A stretch of 64,000 nt of DNA from Candidatus Saccharimonadota bacterium (GCA_030528625.1 JAUMYN010000001.1:62001-126000), one strand, 5' to 3'. Positions 23,474 through 32,830 are shown, counted from the first letter of the stretch. Made by a program: numbers and translations. The notes: generated from the letters alone by a model not told the origin.

Positions 23474-24301
23474 GTGAAACAGCTAAACGGTGCCGATCTG
23501 GCAGGCTATATTAAAGAGCGGCAAGCCAAGCAAGTGCGAGGTCTCAGGCAGGCCTGGCGGGTTTTTCCGCGGCTGGCGATTGTGACCGATGCTCAGTGTC
23601 CAGTCATCGAGACCTACATGCGGCTGAAGCAGCGTTATGGGCAGGATATTTTGATTGATGTTGAGGTGCACCGGGTCGAGCCGGGGCAGGCGCCGCAATG
23701 CATTGCCCAGCTTAATCAGCGGCCGGATATTCACGGTATTATCGTGCAGCTGCCGCTGGCTGATCCAGCGCAAACTGATGCGGTGGTGGCCTTGGTGGCA
23801 CCCGAAAAAGATGTCGATGGCCTAGGGCCGAACTCGCCGTTTGACGCGGCAACCCCGATGGCGATCAATTGGTTGTTGGCTGGTTACAGCGTGGAGCTTG
23901 CGGGCAGGCGTGTGGCGATTGTGGGTCGCGGCCGATTGGTGGGCGCGCCGCTGGAAAAGATGTGGCGTCGTTCTGGCGTGGACGTGACGGTGTTTGCCAA
24001 GGGTGATGATCTGGCTTCCCTCAAAGACTATGACATTATTGTCAGCGCTACGGGGCAGCCGGGCCTCATCACCAATGCGCTGGTCAAGCCTGGCGCCACG
24101 GTGGTTGATGCCGGGACGGCCTCGGAGGACGGCAAGCTGGTTGGTGATGTGGCACCCGAGGTGCGGCAGCGCCAGGATATTCATCTGACGCCAGAAAAGG
24201 GCGGCGTTGGCCCGCTGACGGTGGCGGCGCTGTTTGACAATGTGATTACGGCTGCTCGTCAATCGCTTCCTTCACCCGAGCTACCACCTGGCGCGGCGTG
24301 A
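23474..24301 (+). CDS. folD: methylenetetrahydrofolate dehydrogenase/cyclohydrolase
   Basis: A 275-residue bifunctional enzyme converting 5,10-methylene-THF to 10-formyl-THF with NADP. The catalytic Lys is in ETYMRLKQRYG, followed by IIVQLPLADP, PEKDVDGLGP, the dinucleotide loop IVGRGRLVGAPLEKM and TPEKGGVGPLTVAALFDN. The GTG start was set by the -10 spacing; the longer frame from 23321 runs through tRNA-His and is rejected. The last 56 bases overlap the convergent response-regulator gene. Confidence 0.93.
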   Translation: MKQLNGADLAGYIKERQAKQVRGLRQAWRVFPRLAIVTDAQCPVIETYMRLKQRYGQDILIDVEVHRVEPGQAPQCIAQLNQRPDIHGIIVQLPLADPAQTDAVVALVAPEKDVDGLGPNSPFDAATPMAINWLLAGYSVELAGRRVAIVGRGRLVGAPLEKMWRRSGVDVTVFAKGDDLASLKDYDIIVSATGQPGLITNALVKPGATVVDAGTASEDGKLVGDVAPEVRQRQDIHLTPEKGGVGPLTVAALFDNVITAARQSLPSPELPPGAA

Positions 24302-24620
24302 AATTGGCCTTGACGATATAGCTATGAATCCCGAGTGTGCGCACAATAGAGGGGGCTTCCTCCTCGCCAAGGTTGGTCAGAACGATCACTGGAATCGTCT
24401 TGCCCCAGGTGCTAGCGCGGATTTTTTTCAGCGCCTCAGTACCGTCCATTTCCGGCATCTGAATATCCAGCAAAATAACATCGGGGCGAAAGCTCTCGGC
24501 CAGCTTGACACCGATAGCACCGTTGGCTGCTACTCGCACCTCAAAGCCATCGGCCTCAAATTTCATGCGGTACATCTGGCTGATGACGGGATCGTCTTCA
24601 ATAATGGCAATTTTGGTCAT
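24246..24620 (-). CDS. single-domain response regulator
   Basis: A 124-residue receiver domain without an output domain. The acidic pair is in IIEDDPV (Asp9/Asp10), the phospho-acceptor Asp52 in VILLDIQMPEMDG, the switch Thr in VIVLTNLG and the Lys in YIVKANF. CheY-like stand-alone receivers pass phosphate to a partner protein. The histidine kinase at 25789 is the likely donor. Start ATG 24620 follows TGC-TATACT by six bases; an in-frame extension to 24677 crosses the promoter. Its 3' end overlaps folD. Confidence 0.92.
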   Translation of the reverse strand: MTKIAIIEDDPVISQMYRMKFEADGFEVRVAANGAIGVKLAESFRPDVILLDIQMPEMDGTEALKKIRASTWGKTIPVIVLTNLGEEEAPSIVRTLGIHSYIVKANFTPRQVVARVKEAIDEQP

Positions 24621-24626
24621 ACATAT

Positions 24627-24648
24627 AGTATAGCAGATAGGGTATAGT
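24627..24648. promoter_or_regulatory. face-to-face leaderless promoters
   Basis: Minus strand TATACT (24632-24627) serves the response regulator, and plus strand TATAGT (24643-24648) serves the methyltransferase. Each ends six bases before its ATG. The two -10 boxes are ten bases apart, so both cannot be occupied at once. Confidence 0.6.
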
Positions 24649-24654
24649 GAGACT

Positions 24655-25764
24655 ATGACAGAAAAAATAGTGTGCACTCCGCTTGGTGTGCCGCAAGTGT
24701 TGAAATGGCCTCGGAAACCGGAAGATCTACCGCCCCGCGAAGAAACGGTGGTGAGGTTGAAGGTGCCTGATGCTTATGCGGTGAATTCGCGGCGGCAAGA
24801 AGAGGTGGCAGACGCGGTGGCGGAGCTAACAAGCATGGGATTTTATGGGGAAACCAGCCGTAAGAAGGCGATAGCGCGCAAGCGGGGCAAGATAGACTAT
24901 GATAATCCAGCAACCCAAGCGCTGATGGAGAAAGTCGAAAATGTTATAGCGTGGCTAGAGCGAGTGCCGACTGCAAAGGCTCTGGCGGTTATTTACGACC
25001 CCAAGGTGCATGATCCTGAGATGTCGGAGGCTGTACGCACATGGGTAACCTATCTGCTTGACGGCATTGGTATTCGTAGCCGGGCGAAGGTTATGCAGAG
25101 GTTAATACTAGAAGAGTGGTATAAAGGTCGTAAGGAGGGGCATTCTGAGTCACAGAGATGGCTTAGCCTGGCCTGCGGGGCAGCTCAGCCAGTAATACAG
25201 TTGCTGGGGCAGATAAAGAGCGGTCAGTTTGGCAAAGCTGGCCAGCTGCCGCGATGTACGTTAGTCGATCTTGATAGGGGTGCGCTTCAATTGGCAAAAG
25301 GCTATGCTGATGCTTCAAAAGTAGCCGATGCCGTAATGATACGTCCTGGCAATATCTTGGCCGATCGGTTTTATGCTGAAATTGAAGGGGTGTTTGATGT
25401 TGTTGAGGCGGTGGGCTTCTTTGAATATCTTAGCGCCTCGCCCGAGGAGTTCCAGTATAACGGCGTGGTTGACGCTCGCGCCAGAGTGAGATCTACGGCT
25501 GGGGACTTTTTAAGAAATGCCTATCAAGCGGTAGCACCAGGCGGTTTGCTGGTGATCGGCAACATGCTTGATACGCATCCTCAGCTAGGCTTTACGCTGA
25601 ATGTGGTGCAGTGGCCGCATATCCAGCCGCGCTCCATGGAGGAGATGTGTCGCATCATCCACTCGTCACTCGGCACTGCGCCTGAAGACGTGACGATTTA
25701 TGCGCCAAATGATGGCGTGTATGCACTGTACGCTATACGAAAACCAGAAAATTCTGTACAATAA
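24655..25764 (+). CDS. class I SAM-dependent methyltransferase-like protein
   Basis: A 369-residue protein. The N-terminal 150 residues are helical and charged, with no recognised domain. The C-terminal part looks like a Rossmann methyltransferase: motif I WLSLACGAAQPVIQLL (about 167), with ACGAAQP where GxGxG is usual, acidic-loop CTLVDLDRGALQLA, VFDVVEAVGFFEYL, then VAPGGLLVIGNM. The substrate is unknown. Its place between a response regulator and a histidine kinase suggests a signalling output or a shared regulon, which is inference. A small gap (25765-25788) separates it from the kinase. Confidence 0.7.
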   Translation: MTEKIVCTPLGVPQVLKWPRKPEDLPPREETVVRLKVPDAYAVNSRRQEEVADAVAELTSMGFYGETSRKKAIARKRGKIDYDNPATQALMEKVENVIAWLERVPTAKALAVIYDPKVHDPEMSEAVRTWVTYLLDGIGIRSRAKVMQRLILEEWYKGRKEGHSESQRWLSLACGAAQPVIQLLGQIKSGQFGKAGQLPRCTLVDLDRGALQLAKGYADASKVADAVMIRPGNILADRFYAEIEGVFDVVEAVGFFEYLSASPEEFQYNGVVDARARVRSTAGDFLRNAYQAVAPGGLLVIGNMLDTHPQLGFTLNVVQWPHIQPRSMEEMCRIIHSSLGTAPEDVTIYAPNDGVYALYAIRKPENSVQ

Positions 25765-25788
25765 TAAGCATATGATGCGGTGGGTGGT

Positions 25789-27966
25789 ATGGAAATCGTA
25801 GGACTGGTGATTGCAGGGGGCGTACCGTTAGTGCTCGGTGGCATTATTTTATTCAATCAGCCACAGTCGGTTGCGACACGGTTCTTTTTTTTGACAACGG
25901 TTGGTATCGCAGCTTGGTCGTTTGGTATAGCGTTGTTTCTGACGGGTGTAGTGGCGGGACTTAGTTTGCCCGTCGTGCAGCTGTACTATATCGGTGCGGC
26001 GCTCATTGCAGTTTCGATGCTGTCTTTGGCCATGTCTCTTGGTGGTCGTGTAAAACATCGCTATTGGCTAGCGGCTTCCTGGCTAGTATTTGGCATAGTG
26101 GCAGCAATGGTTGCTTTTTCGCCCCAATATATCATTGGCGCAGTATCACCAGCTGATAAGCATGTGCAGCTGCTATCCCTGGGCTATGGTTTGTACGGCC
26201 TATATTTCTTGGCGATGTTCTTTGCGACCATGGCGGTGCTTCGCTATAGGATCAGCCGCGAGCGTTCCAGCTCTCTGCGAACTCAGTTGAGTTGGCTCGT
26301 GTATGCATACGGACCTTCAGGCCTTATCGGTTCATGGTTTAATCTGATACTGCCAGCCTTGGGAAATTATGATTTAATTTGGATAGGTCCGCTGAGTACC
26401 TTTGTGTTCGTACCGATTGCGTATTTGGCGGTGGTACGCTATGGTCTATTTGATTTACGTGATGCTGCCGTAAGGACGGTTTCCTACGGCCTGGCTCTTT
26501 CAGTGCTTACGGTGGCTTATTACATGGCGGCATTAGTCATCATGTGGGTATTGGAAGCAATGATCCCAACTTCGGGCTTGCAGTCTGGTTCAGTGCATGT
26601 AGTCCTTGCATTGTTAGTGGCCTTGGCCTTTCAGCCGATTCGAGATTTCTTTAATTATGCCACCGACTGGTTGTTTTATCGCCAAGAATACAATCGAAAC
26701 GCTTTTTTCTTGGAGTTGGGAAATCTACTGTCGCATAACGCCAACCTCCAGCTGCTGCTCAGGCGAGTGGCGGTGTTTTTGCAGAAAGTATTAAAAGCCG
26801 AACAGGTGTTTTTTGCGGTGCATAGCGAAGGGGCGTTTCGGTTTTTTGGCGCTAAAGGACACGGTCGTCTGCCGCTGCCCGATGCGCTAGGTATCTATCA
26901 GGCATGTGATCAGCGTACGGGCCAGAGTAAGGTAGTGATTGCTGATGCAGTGGAGGATGCAGCACTGTATGAGATGCTGCGCGTGCATCGCATCGCCCTG
27001 GTACTACCCCTGGTGCTGCGAGAGCGAGTCATCGGCTATTTACTGCTTGGCGAGCATCGCGGTCGCGGTTATACGATGCGGGATATTCAGCTGCTGGAGT
27101 CGGCAGCCGGTGAGCTGACGGTGGCGCTCAATAATGCTCTGTCGCTGGAGGAAGTCCAGCAGCTGAACCACTCACTGCGGCAGCGGATCGATGATGCGAC
27201 CAGAGAGCTGCGCGAAAGCAACCGCCAGTTGCAGCGATTGGACGAGGCTAAAAATGAATTTATTTCGATGGCCTCTCACCAGCTGCGCACGCCGCTGACC
27301 AGCATCAAGGGATATCTGGATATGGTGCTGGAGGGCGACTTGGGCAAGATCAATGCCACGCAAAAAACGGTGCTCACCGAAGCCTTTTCGTCGAGCGAGC
27401 GAATGGTGCAGTTGATCAATGATTTCTTGAATGTATCGCGACTACAGACAGGGAAGTTTAGTATTGACCGCCAACCGAGCAGCCTGGAGGCGTTGGTACG
27501 CGAAGAGGTTACGCTGTTGCAAGTAGTGGCGCGCCAGCGACAAATCACGCTCAAGACGGCGATCAGCCGCCAGTTACCACCGCTAGCGATTGACGCCGAT
27601 AAATTTCGCCAAGTGATTCTCAATATGATCGATAATGCCATTTACTATTCGCCGAATCACTCGACAGTATCAGTGCAGCTGCGGCGCGAGGGCGATGAGG
27701 CGGTATTTACAGTGCGCGACAAAGGTATTGGAGTACCAAAGGAAGAGCAAGCTGGATTATTTGGTAAATTTTTTAGGGCGTCAAATGCTCGTAAACGTCG
27801 GCCCGACGGCACGGGAGTTGGGCTGTTTTTGGCGCGTAAAGTCGTGTTAGCGCATGACGGGCAGATTATTTTTGAATCGACTGAGGGCAAAGGAAGTGTG
27901 TTCGGCTTCCGCTTACCGCTCGATCAAAGAAACACCCCTCGAAAGACGAGGGGTGCCAGGGTCTGA
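25789..27966 (+). CDS. sensor histidine kinase with 7TM N-terminal region
   Basis: A 725-residue membrane kinase. Residues 1-300 hold seven or more transmembrane helices, like the 7TM region of histidine kinases; a GAF-like domain spans about 315-450; a short coiled coil (about 450-485) leads to the HisKA domain with phospho-acceptor His497 in SMASHQLRTPLTS. The ATPase has the N box NMIDNAIYYSP, G1 DKGIGVP and G2 GTGVGLFLARKV. The stimulus is unknown. ATG 25789 is preferred to GTG 25780, although neither has a convincing ribosome site. The last 12 codons encode a hairpin (27933-27955). Confidence 0.9.
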   Translation: MEIVGLVIAGGVPLVLGGIILFNQPQSVATRFFFLTTVGIAAWSFGIALFLTGVVAGLSLPVVQLYYIGAALIAVSMLSLAMSLGGRVKHRYWLAASWLVFGIVAAMVAFSPQYIIGAVSPADKHVQLLSLGYGLYGLYFLAMFFATMAVLRYRISRERSSSLRTQLSWLVYAYGPSGLIGSWFNLILPALGNYDLIWIGPLSTFVFVPIAYLAVVRYGLFDLRDAAVRTVSYGLALSVLTVAYYMAALVIMWVLEAMIPTSGLQSGSVHVVLALLVALAFQPIRDFFNYATDWLFYRQEYNRNAFFLELGNLLSHNANLQLLLRRVAVFLQKVLKAEQVFFAVHSEGAFRFFGAKGHGRLPLPDALGIYQACDQRTGQSKVVIADAVEDAALYEMLRVHRIALVLPLVLRERVIGYLLLGEHRGRGYTMRDIQLLESAAGELTVALNNALSLEEVQQLNHSLRQRIDDATRELRESNRQLQRLDEAKNEFISMASHQLRTPLTSIKGYLDMVLEGDLGKINATQKTVLTEAFSSSERMVQLINDFLNVSRLQTGKFSIDRQPSSLEALVREEVTLLQVVARQRQITLKTAISRQLPPLAIDADKFRQVILNMIDNAIYYSPNHSTVSVQLRREGDEAVFTVRDKGIGVPKEEQAGLFGKFFRASNARKRRPDGTGVGLFLARKVVLAHDGQIIFESTEGKGSVFGFRLPLDQRNTPRKTRGARV
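27933..27955. terminator. hairpin inside the 3' end of the kinase gene
   Basis: A 9-bp perfect stem CACCCCTCG/CGAGGGGTG with loop AAAGA, fully inside the coding sequence and without a T run. A second 9-bp stem follows at 27969-27977/27990-27998. Together they separate two convergent genes and may act as a two-way transcription block. Confidence 0.45.
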
Positions 27967-28003
27967 GGCTGATCGCTTCAGATGAGAGGAGCGGTCAGAC
28001 TCG

Positions 28004-29755
28004 TTAGGCGCTCAAGCCGCGGCGGCTGAGGGCATAGGCTGCACCAGCGGTAATGAGAGCACCGAGGCCGAGACTGCTCAGCACGAGATTGCCGCTACCG
28101 CTCCTTGGAAGGACAGGCGGGGTCTTTGGTGCTGGCGTGATAGGAGTTGGCTCCTTACACAGGTCGCTATCGGCAGCAACATAGCGCTTTGGATCGGCTT
28201 CGGCTTGATCTTTAGGAATGGTCACTACCTTTTTAGTAGTTACATCACACACTGTAATCTTGATCTTAGTGCTGACATGAGCGTCATCGCAGACTGGCTT
28301 TCCCGGGATGGTTGGCGTCTCGACACAAGCAGTGTTGGTGAGCTTACCAGGAATTTCCTCGGTAACGATGGCAGTAATCTTGAAGGTCATTGATTTACCA
28401 ACTGGCAGCTCAGGAATGGTGTAGCTCCACTTGTTGTTGGTGATCGTTCCCTTGTCGGCACTCTTGAATACCAGGCCCTTCTTGGCAGGGTCGCTGACAA
28501 CGGCATTTTTTAGAGCGACGTTGCCGGTGTTGGTAACCGTTACCTCGTAGACGAACGGCTTGTTCATCTCGACAGTAATGTGCTCCTTGCCTTCGACAAC
28601 CTTGTTGATGGCGATGCCTGGTTTATCGGCTGGCTTGATAGTGAAGGTACCTTCACACTGCGGGCTAGTGGTGTTGTCGCTTAGGCTCGTCTTGACGACG
28701 ACCTTGGCCTTGTAATCGCCTGGCTCGGTAATACTCAGCGTGGCGGTTGCGCTTTTATCGGCGGTCGTTACCTCTTTTGATGCAGCAACGACACCCTTGC
28801 TATTAGTGACGGTAAAGACGTAGCCCTTGATAACGGCACCGTGATCAGCCGTAGCGTGCGCCTTGAGTGTTACCTTGGTGCGATCGGTGATAGTGATTGG
28901 CTTATCAAGCGCTGAACAGGTAGCAACCGGTGCCGGTGGAGCTGGCTTGATAGTAAACGGTTTCTGGCAGGCCTGAGGAGAGCTGTTGCCGAGATTGGTA
29001 TGTACCACGACCTTGGCGGTGTAGGTACCGGCTGTCGTGATTTCGGTGCTGACTTGAGCCTGTAGTTTGTTGCTGTCAACTGGCTTCGCGAAGACTACCT
29101 TGCCCTTAGCGTCGGTAATGGTGAAAGTGTAGCCTTCAATTTTACCGCCATCCTTCGCTGTTGCCGCAGCCTTGAGCGTCACCTTAGTACGATTAGTGAT
29201 GATAGGCTGATCAAGAACGGAGCAGGCAGCTGCTGGGTTGGTTGCCGGAATAGCGCGTACCGGGTTGCCGCAGTCCTTGATGATAGCGCCCTGGAAGCGA
29301 CCGGTGTTATCAAAGAGGACATATGCTGCGAGTTGGTTGCTGCGGAATGAATCGGAGGTTTTACTCTCGTAGTAGGTTGTACCGCCATGTGAGTGCTTGA
29401 TGCGTTGTTTGGTGTGCGACATGATGGTGCGTCCAGCCGAGCTGGCGCCAGTTGCCACGACCTTGCCGCCTACGATGACGCGGCCGTCCTTGCCAACAAC
29501 ACCCTCTTTGATAACCGAGTGGTTGATCATTTCGCGGGTAATGCCCATGCCAGCAAAGATATTGCGCGTACCAGGGGTGCGGTCGCTGTAATAGGCCGCT
29601 CGCATTTCATTGACCGACCAAACGCCACACTTGATAACGGCGTTTGTCGAACAGTCCTTGGCGGCTGCCGGGTTGATAAAGTGGTCATAGCTGATAACAC
29701 CGGCTATGGCGGCGACAGCGGTGACGATAACCGCTGCGATGCGTAGCTTCCTCAT
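28004..29755 (-). CDS. wall-anchored surface protein with Ig-like and DUF11 domains
   Basis: A 583-residue exported protein. Signal peptide: MRKLRIAAVIVTAVAAIAGV. A unique N-terminal domain (about 35-165) contains paired Cys. Then come two similar Ig/PKD-like repeats (about 175-275 and 283-385), each starting CSxLDxPI and ending FTIKPA, and a DUF11-like domain (about 388-490, VTVTNTGNVALKNAVVSD). The end is a sorting signal: LPRSGSG, a hydrophobic stretch and an SRRGLSA tail, resembling LPxTG with Ser for Thr. It would be anchored to peptidoglycan by a sortase not seen here. The leader mRNA has a GAAGGAG site and TATAAT upstream. Confidence 0.85.
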   Translation of the reverse strand: MRKLRIAAVIVTAVAAIAGVISYDHFINPAAAKDCSTNAVIKCGVWSVNEMRAAYYSDRTPGTRNIFAGMGITREMINHSVIKEGVVGKDGRVIVGGKVVATGASSAGRTIMSHTKQRIKHSHGGTTYYESKTSDSFRSNQLAAYVLFDNTGRFQGAIIKDCGNPVRAIPATNPAAACSVLDQPIITNRTKVTLKAAATAKDGGKIEGYTFTITDAKGKVVFAKPVDSNKLQAQVSTEITTAGTYTAKVVVHTNLGNSSPQACQKPFTIKPAPPAPVATCSALDKPITITDRTKVTLKAHATADHGAVIKGYVFTVTNSKGVVAASKEVTTADKSATATLSITEPGDYKAKVVVKTSLSDNTTSPQCEGTFTIKPADKPGIAINKVVEGKEHITVEMNKPFVYEVTVTNTGNVALKNAVVSDPAKKGLVFKSADKGTITNNKWSYTIPELPVGKSMTFKITAIVTEEIPGKLTNTACVETPTIPGKPVCDDAHVSTKIKITVCDVTTKKVVTIPKDQAEADPKRYVAADSDLCKEPTPITPAPKTPPVLPRSGSGNLVLSSLGLGALITAGAAYALSRRGLSA

Positions 29756-29911
29756 TGCTAAACAACTCCTTCTCGCAACTCCACGATGCGTATTATAGGA
29801 TTATTCCTTGTCATTATAGCACAGCTTATGAACTATGTCAATAAGTATAACCATAAAAACCACAAAATAACAATATTGGCAAATCTCTCAGTGGTTTCTG
29901 GGTTATTGGTT

Positions 29912-29940
29912 TTGCAAAATGCGTTGCGTTGTGCTATAAT
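29912..29940 (+). promoter_or_regulatory. promoter of tRNA-Glu
   Basis: -35 TTGCAA (29912-29917), 17-base spacer, extended -10 TGC-TATAAT (29935-29940), ten bases before the tRNA. Confidence 0.75.
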
Positions 29941-29950
29941 CGCCGAGGTT

Positions 29951-30025
29951 GGCCTCATCGTCTAACGGTTAGGACACCAGGTTTTCATCCTGGCAATCGG
30001 GGTTCGATTCCCCGTGAGGTCACCA
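29951..30025 (+). tRNA. tRNA-Glu(TTC)
   Basis: Acceptor GGCCTCA/TGAGGTC, anticodon stem CCAGG/CCTGG, loop TTTTCAT giving TTC, T arm CGGGG TTCGATT CCCCG, discriminator A and encoded CCA at 30023-30025. Confidence 0.95.
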
Positions 30026-30060
30026 CGAAAACAGCTCGCTCGGAAGGCGGGCTTTTTTCG
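30026..30060 (+). terminator. terminator after tRNA-Glu
   Basis: Inner stem GCTCGC/GCGGGC (one G-T pair), extended by the outer CGAAAA/TTTTCG arms, with a six-T run at 30053-30058. Confidence 0.75.
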
Positions 30061-30100
30061 TGGGGAGTAATTGTGATTATGCAAAACCCACCGAATGCGC

Positions 30101-30106
30101 TATAAT
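30101..30106 (+). promoter_or_regulatory. -10 of pyk (near-leaderless)
   Basis: TATAAT ends seven bases before ATG 30114. Confidence 0.6.
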
Positions 30107-30113
30107 AAAGCGA

Positions 30114-31538
30114 ATGAGTAACACAGTTTTTAAGCGCACCAAAATTTTGGCGACGGTTGGGCCGGCAACCATGAGCCAAGAAAAAATTAGTCAAATCATG
30201 GAGGCCGGTGTTAATGGCTTTCGTATCAATTTCAGTCATGGCGACTATCCAGATCGCTTACAGCAGATTAACTGGATTCGAACAGCCAGTCGTCAGCTGA
30301 ACAAACCAGTCGCTATCTTGCAGGATCTCCAGGGGCCGAAAATTCGTCTTGGTGTTCTCAAGGATAATATGCTGACAGTCAAGGCTGGTGATCGGCTAGT
30401 GCTGGACTCGGCACTGGGCGAACATGATGGCGGCACTCACCTGCCAGTACAATACAACCTGGCGGAAAAGATGCAGGTCGGTGAGCCGCTTTATATGTTT
30501 GACGGTAAGATCAAATCAGTAGTGCGGGAGATTGTCAGTCCGACGGCGATCGAGGTTGAGATACTCAATGACGGGTTTTTGATGAGCCGCAAGGGTTTGA
30601 ACTTGCCAGACACTGACTTTGGCGGCGATATTTTAACACCAAAGGATATTGCCGATATCGAGTGGGCAGCCCAGCAGGACTTTGACTATGTGGCGCTCAG
30701 TTTCGTACAGACTGAGGACGATATTATCGATCTGCGGAGTCGCCTGACTGAGCTAGGGTCGGATGCGTATATTATTGCCAAGATCGAAACCAAATCGGCC
30801 ATCTCCGATGAGCATTTGGAGGAAATCGTTAAGGTCAGTGACGGTATCATGGTGGCGCGTGGCGACTTGGCGGTTGAGGCTGGTGCGGAGATTGTGCCGG
30901 TAGTACAGCGCCGTATTATTGCATTGTGCCGCAAGCATTCCAAGCTGAGTATCGTGGCAACGCAGATGATGGGCAGTATGGTGGATAACCCAGAGCCGAG
31001 CCGCGCTGAAGTAAGCGATGTTGCCAACGCGGTAATTCAGGGCGCTGATGTGGTGATGTTGTCTGATGAGACGGCCAATGGGAAATATCCAGTCGAGACG
31101 GTGCAGGCGATGCGTAAGACGATTATGTACACCCAGGAACATAGTGAAGTGATGGCGGTGGAAAAGAGCGAAGCGCGGCGTAAAACCGATGCGGTGCTTA
31201 GTTATGCGGCAGCTCAGCTGGCTAAGGAGGTACACGCCCGAGCGATTATTGCTGAGACAAGCAGCGGCGCGACTGCGGTGAATGTTGGAGCCTATCGGCC
31301 GAATATGCCGATTATTAGCGTGACCGACCGAGTGAAGACGGCGCAGAAGCTAGCGCTCAGTTATGCAACGCGTTCCTATGTACGACCGAGCGGTCTCGGC
31401 TCGGCAAATAAATTAGCTGAAGAGTTGCATGCCGAAGGGTATTTTGGTGAGGCGCCGGTAACGCTGGTGCTGGTGAGCGGCCATCAGCCGGGCCGGCCAG
31501 GTAAGACCGATAATATTCAGGTGCGAACCATCGGCTAG
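30114..31538 (+). CDS. pyk: pyruvate kinase
   Basis: A 474-residue enzyme making ATP and pyruvate from PEP. Motifs: KILATVGPATMS, FRINFSHGD, ILQDLQGPKIRLG, the active-site IIAKIETKSAI followed by DGIMVARGDLAVE, and MLSDETANGKYPVE. Length equals that of typical bacterial PykF, with a complete C-terminal regulatory domain. It heads the pyk-pgk-tpiA cluster, 11 bases before pgk, and starts seven bases after TATAAT. Confidence 0.97.
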   Translation: MSNTVFKRTKILATVGPATMSQEKISQIMEAGVNGFRINFSHGDYPDRLQQINWIRTASRQLNKPVAILQDLQGPKIRLGVLKDNMLTVKAGDRLVLDSALGEHDGGTHLPVQYNLAEKMQVGEPLYMFDGKIKSVVREIVSPTAIEVEILNDGFLMSRKGLNLPDTDFGGDILTPKDIADIEWAAQQDFDYVALSFVQTEDDIIDLRSRLTELGSDAYIIAKIETKSAISDEHLEEIVKVSDGIMVARGDLAVEAGAEIVPVVQRRIIALCRKHSKLSIVATQMMGSMVDNPEPSRAEVSDVANAVIQGADVVMLSDETANGKYPVETVQAMRKTIMYTQEHSEVMAVEKSEARRKTDAVLSYAAAQLAKEVHARAIIAETSSGATAVNVGAYRPNMPIISVTDRVKTAQKLALSYATRSYVRPSGLGSANKLAEELHAEGYFGEAPVTLVLVSGHQPGRPGKTDNIQVRTIG

Positions 31539-31549
31539 GAGCAAATGGG

Positions 31550-32830
31550 GTGGGCAGGCGTTTTTGTAAGCAGACGATTCGCGACGTCGCGGTTGATGGT
31601 CGGACGATATTGGTGCGGACTGATTATAATGTGCCGCTGCGGGACGGCCAGATTGCTGATGATTTGCGCATTCGCGCCAGTCTGCCAACGCTGCGCTATC
31701 TGTTAGAACGAGGCTGTCGGGTAGTGCTGATGAGTCATCTGGGACGACCCAGCGGCCGGGAGGTTGCGCTGAGTTTGCAGCCGATCGCTGAGCGGCTTGA
31801 GCAGCTTTTGGGCCAGCCAGTTCGCTGGGTGGATGATTGTGTCGGTGATCAGGTGCGGCGAGCGGTCAAGACGCTGGCACCTGGTCAGGTGCTGCTTCTG
31901 GAAAATCTGCGTTTCTATCCTGAGGAAGAGGCAGATGATGCCGTGTTCGCACGCGCTATCGTGCAGGCGGTGCGCCCGGACTATGTGGTGCAGGATGGGT
32001 TTGGCGTAGTGCACCGGGCGCATGCTAGCACCTGCGCTATTAGCCTGTTGGTGCCGAGCATAGCAGGGCTGCTCCTCGAAAAGGAGGTGACGGCAATTAC
32101 GAGTGCATTGGAGCGGCCGGCCCGCCCCTTAGTGGCGGTTATCGGCGGCGCCAAAGTGAGCGACAAACTGGCGCTGATCAGTCGTCTGATTGACCAGGCG
32201 GATACGATTTTGATCGGCGGCGCGATGGCGAATACTTTTTTGGCGTATCGAGGGTATGATATGGCGGATAGCCTGGTTGAGCCTGATCAGCAGACGGCGC
32301 TTGAGGAGATATATCAGACAGCCGCGCGTAAGGTCGGTGCCGATATGGTGGATGATTTTTTGCTTCTGCCAGTTGATGTAGCGGTTGGTAGAAGTGAGGC
32401 AGCTACGGTACGCCGCGAAGTGGCGGTTGATAAGCTACGCCCAGGCGACAAGGCGTTGGATATTGGCAGCCGCACCATTGAACACTTTGTGGCAGCGGTG
32501 CAGCGGGCTGGCACGGTGGTTTGGAATGGGCCGCTGGGTTATGCCACAACCGAGAGTTTTGCTATCGGGTCGGCGCGTGTCGCGCTCGCGATTGCACAGC
32601 AGCAAGCAGCGACCTCGATCATTGGCGGCGGCGATACGGCTGAGTTTATTTTGCGCTGGGACGGTCATGACGGGGCAAGTTTTTCGCACGTATCGACTGG
32701 CGGCGGCGCCAGCTTGGAGCTGATGGCCGGTCAGCCGCTGCCTGGTGTGGAAAACTTACTGGACGCTCACGGCCTGGGGTGTTACACTAAGCATAAGGAG
32801 TATCATGATGCGGAAGTTGATCATCGGTAA
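31550..32830 (+). CDS. pgk: phosphoglycerate kinase
   Basis: A 426-residue enzyme transferring phosphate from 1,3-bisphosphoglycerate to ADP. Motifs: VRTDYNVPLRDG, LMSHLGRPSG, ENLRFYPEEE, AVIGGAKVSDKL, WNGPLGY and GGGDTAEFI. Start is GTG 31550, with an AGGAG site eight bases upstream at the end of pyk. The C terminus (KEYHDAEVDHR) is an extension that overlaps the start of tpiA by 23 bases and holds the tpiA ribosome site. Confidence 0.95.
   Translation: MGRRFCKQTIRDVAVDGRTILVRTDYNVPLRDGQIADDLRIRASLPTLRYLLERGCRVVLMSHLGRPSGREVALSLQPIAERLEQLLGQPVRWVDDCVGDQVRRAVKTLAPGQVLLLENLRFYPEEEADDAVFARAIVQAVRPDYVVQDGFGVVHRAHASTCAISLLVPSIAGLLLEKEVTAITSALERPARPLVAVIGGAKVSDKLALISRLIDQADTILIGGAMANTFLAYRGYDMADSLVEPDQQTALEEIYQTAARKVGADMVDDFLLLPVDVAVGRSEAATVRREVAVDKLRPGDKALDIGSRTIEHFVAAVQRAGTVVWNGPLGYATTESFAIGSARVALAIAQQQAATSIIGGGDTAEFILRWDGHDGASFSHVSTGGGASLELMAGQPLPGVENLLDAHGLGCYTKHKEYHDAEVDHR

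Noticed and set aside
24246-24301. Overlap of folD and the response regulator as a sign of misassembly
   Set aside because: Both proteins end with plausible family C termini, and short convergent overlaps are frequent in this compact genome.
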